Source: Parvibaculum sp.
GTDB taxonomy: Bacteria; Pseudomonadota; Alphaproteobacteria; Parvibaculales; Parvibaculaceae
Assembly (NCBI RefSeq): GCF_002684405.1
Contig: NZ_NYVD01000134.1
Location: forward strand, 1 to 48,666
DNA length: 48,666 bases
Direction of reading: 5' to 3'
Below are positions 47,489-48,666 of the stretch, in pieces. Position 1 is the stretch's first letter. Each line of letters begins with the position of its first letter. The position numbers and the translations under genes are program-made. Below the pieces are notes generated by a model. It saw nothing but the letters and a program-made list of their open reading frames with translations, was not told where the DNA came from and did not search any database.

Positions 47489-48666
47489 ATGGCGGACCGC
47501 AGCAGCATGAACTGGCTTCGCCGGACCTTTCTTTCCGGTGGCTTGCCCGATGCCGGAGACAGCGCGCGGATCCGCCTGCAAACGCTGGTTGTGTTGCGCT
47601 GGATGGCGGTTGCCGGGCAGCTTGTCGCCGTGCTGACCGTTAATCTGGTGCTGGGTTTCCCGCTGCCGCTCGGCCTTTGTCTGGCGGTGATCGCCGCTTC
47701 GGCATGGCTGAACGTCTTCCTCACCCTGCGCTATCGTAGCGTGATGCGTCTGCCGGACTGGCAGGCGGCGGTCTATTTCGCCATCGATCTGATGCAGCTT
47801 GCCGTGCTGCTTTTCCTTACCGGCGGATTGCAGAACCCCTTCGTGCTTCTTTTCATGGCACCGGTCACCATTTCGGCGACCACGCTGTCACTACGGTCCA
47901 CGATAGCGCTCCTCCTGCTGGCGCTTGTCTATGTGACGGCACTGGCCACGGTGCATATGCCGCTGCCCTGGGTGAACGGCGAAACACTCGAGCTTCCCCG
48001 CCTCTACATCATCGGCATATGGACATCGCTCACTATCGGGCTGGCCTTCATGGCGGCCTATGCCTGGCGGGTCGCGCAGGAATCCCGGCATATGTCCGCC
48101 GCGCTGGCGGCAACGCAGGCGGTGCTGTCCCGCGCGCAGCGCCTTTCCGCGCTGGATGGGCTTGCCGCAGCGGCGGCGCATGAACTCGGCACGCCGCTGG
48201 GTACCATCTCGCTCGTCTCGCGCGAACTGGAACGTGGCGGACAGAGCGACACGGAAATGAAGGAAGACCTTCGCCTCATCGCCAGCCAGGCCGAACGCTG
48301 CCGGGAAATCCTGTCGCGCCTTTCGCGCCAGCCCAGTGCGGACGACATGATCTATTCGCGCCTGCCGCTTCATGCCCTGCTGGAGGAAGTCGTGCGGCCG
48401 CATAGCGACATGGATGTGGGCTTCCGGCTCGATGTGGAAAGCGACGAGGCCGATGGCGAGGAGCCCGATCTCTGGCGACGGCCGGAGGTCCTGTACGGAT
48501 TGGGCAATTTCGTCGAGAACGCAGCCGATTTCGCCGAGAACGAGGTTGCCGTGACCGCGCGCTACTCGCGGGAAGAAATCGCGGTGGAAATTGTGGATGA
48601 CGGCCCCGGTTTCGGTCCGGACGTGCTGGAGCGGCTGGGCGAGCCCTATGTCACGACACGGCCCCG
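47489..48666 (+). CDS. regB: RegB/PrrB-type redox sensor histidine kinase (3' partial)
   Basis: This membrane kinase senses quinone/redox state and phosphorylates a RegA-type response regulator to control respiration, photosynthesis and carbon/nitrogen fixation genes. The 392 complete codons visible include about six membrane helices, the quinone-linked motif GGLQNPF (about residue 110), the H-box AAAAHELGTPLGTI, a cysteine in QAERCREIL that matches the redox cysteine of RegB, and the ATPase N-box GNFVENAADFA and G-box VDDGPGFG. The gene continues past the window; regA is expected nearby. ATG 47489 has GGAGGA 5 bases upstream. Confidence 0.9.
   Translation, partial: MADRSSMNWLRRTFLSGGLPDAGDSARIRLQTLVVLRWMAVAGQLVAVLTVNLVLGFPLPLGLCLAVIAASAWLNVFLTLRYRSVMRLPDWQAAVYFAIDLMQLAVLLFLTGGLQNPFVLLFMAPVTISATTLSLRSTIALLLLALVYVTALATVHMPLPWVNGETLELPRLYIIGIWTSLTIGLAFMAAYAWRVAQESRHMSAALAATQAVLSRAQRLSALDGLAAAAAHELGTPLGTISLVSRELERGGQSDTEMKEDLRLIASQAERCREILSRLSRQPSADDMIYSRLPLHALLEEVVRPHSDMDVGFRLDVESDEADGEEPDLWRRPEVLYGLGNFVENAADFAENEVAVTARYSREEIAVEIVDDGPGFGPDVLERLGEPYVTTRP

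Overview
The window is about 48.7 kb of GC-rich, densely coding chromosome with no rRNA, tRNA, CRISPR array, phage or insertion sequence that I can recognise. Gene content and order point to an alphaproteobacterium, most likely of the Hyphomicrobiales (Rhizobiales) type: an irr gene divergent from fabA-fabB-fabI, a site matching the Irr (ICE) box, a perfect CtrA box, a RegB-type kinase, the mutM/ubiE-ubiB-coaBC-dut block, an intracellular PHB depolymerase and an rpsT...dnaA-dnaN-recF-gyrB order. A Parvibaculum-like organism would fit, but the genus is a guess from memory of gene neighbourhoods.

Layout. 1-6.75 kb (+): translation/RNA operon infB (5' end missing)-rbfA-truB-rpsO-pnp, closed by a clear intrinsic terminator. 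6.8-7.5 kb: a secreted DUF4893 protein. 7.5-10.3 kb (-): fabA-fabB-fabI. 10.5-13.8 kb (+): irr, then a rubrerythrin, an iron-sulfur CCG-type protein and DUF3501. The rubrerythrin has a TTGACG-N17-TAGATT promoter with an ICE-like box just upstream. 13.8-16.5 kb: a periplasmic SH3 protein (-), a 2-hydroxyacid dehydrogenase (+) and moeB (-). 16.5-19.3 kb: SDR, HCCA-isomerase-like protein and acyl-CoA thioesterase (-), divergent from an HxlR regulator with an operator-like inverted repeat between them. 19.3-25.2 kb (-): cysK, an Rrf2 regulator, dut, coaBC, ubiB, ubiE. 25.3-27.9 kb (+): mutM, a small secreted protein, an enoyl-CoA hydratase and rpsT. 28.0-28.6 kb: a gene-poor, AT-richer stretch with inverted repeats. 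28.6-36.1 kb (+): rhodanese, dnaA, dnaN, recF, gyrB. 36.2-38.7 kb (+): a class A penicillin-binding protein behind a CtrA box. 38.7-40.7 kb (-): a Bcr/CflA transporter and a YgjP-like metallopeptidase. 40.8-44.4 kb: a VOC protein (+), PHB depolymerase (-) and leuA (-), the last behind a possible leaderless leucine-rich leader peptide. 44.7-48.7 kb: SCO1 (-), an ankyrin protein, a metallo-beta-lactamase-fold protein and a RegB/PrrB-type sensor kinase cut by the window end (all +).

Most of the window is core housekeeping. The most interesting parts are regulatory: (i) the ICE-like box driving the rubrerythrin/Fe-S/DUF3501 cassette, whose function is unknown; (ii) a leucine-rich, probably leaderless peptide upstream of leuA; (iii) a CtrA box before a PBP with an unusual acidic-then-histone-like N-terminus; (iv) palindromes over the irr and ankyrin promoters; (v) a UbiB with a long acidic insertion in its nucleotide-binding region. 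I did not find a defence system or other clearly novel multi-gene machine. Promoter, operator and hairpin calls were made by eye.
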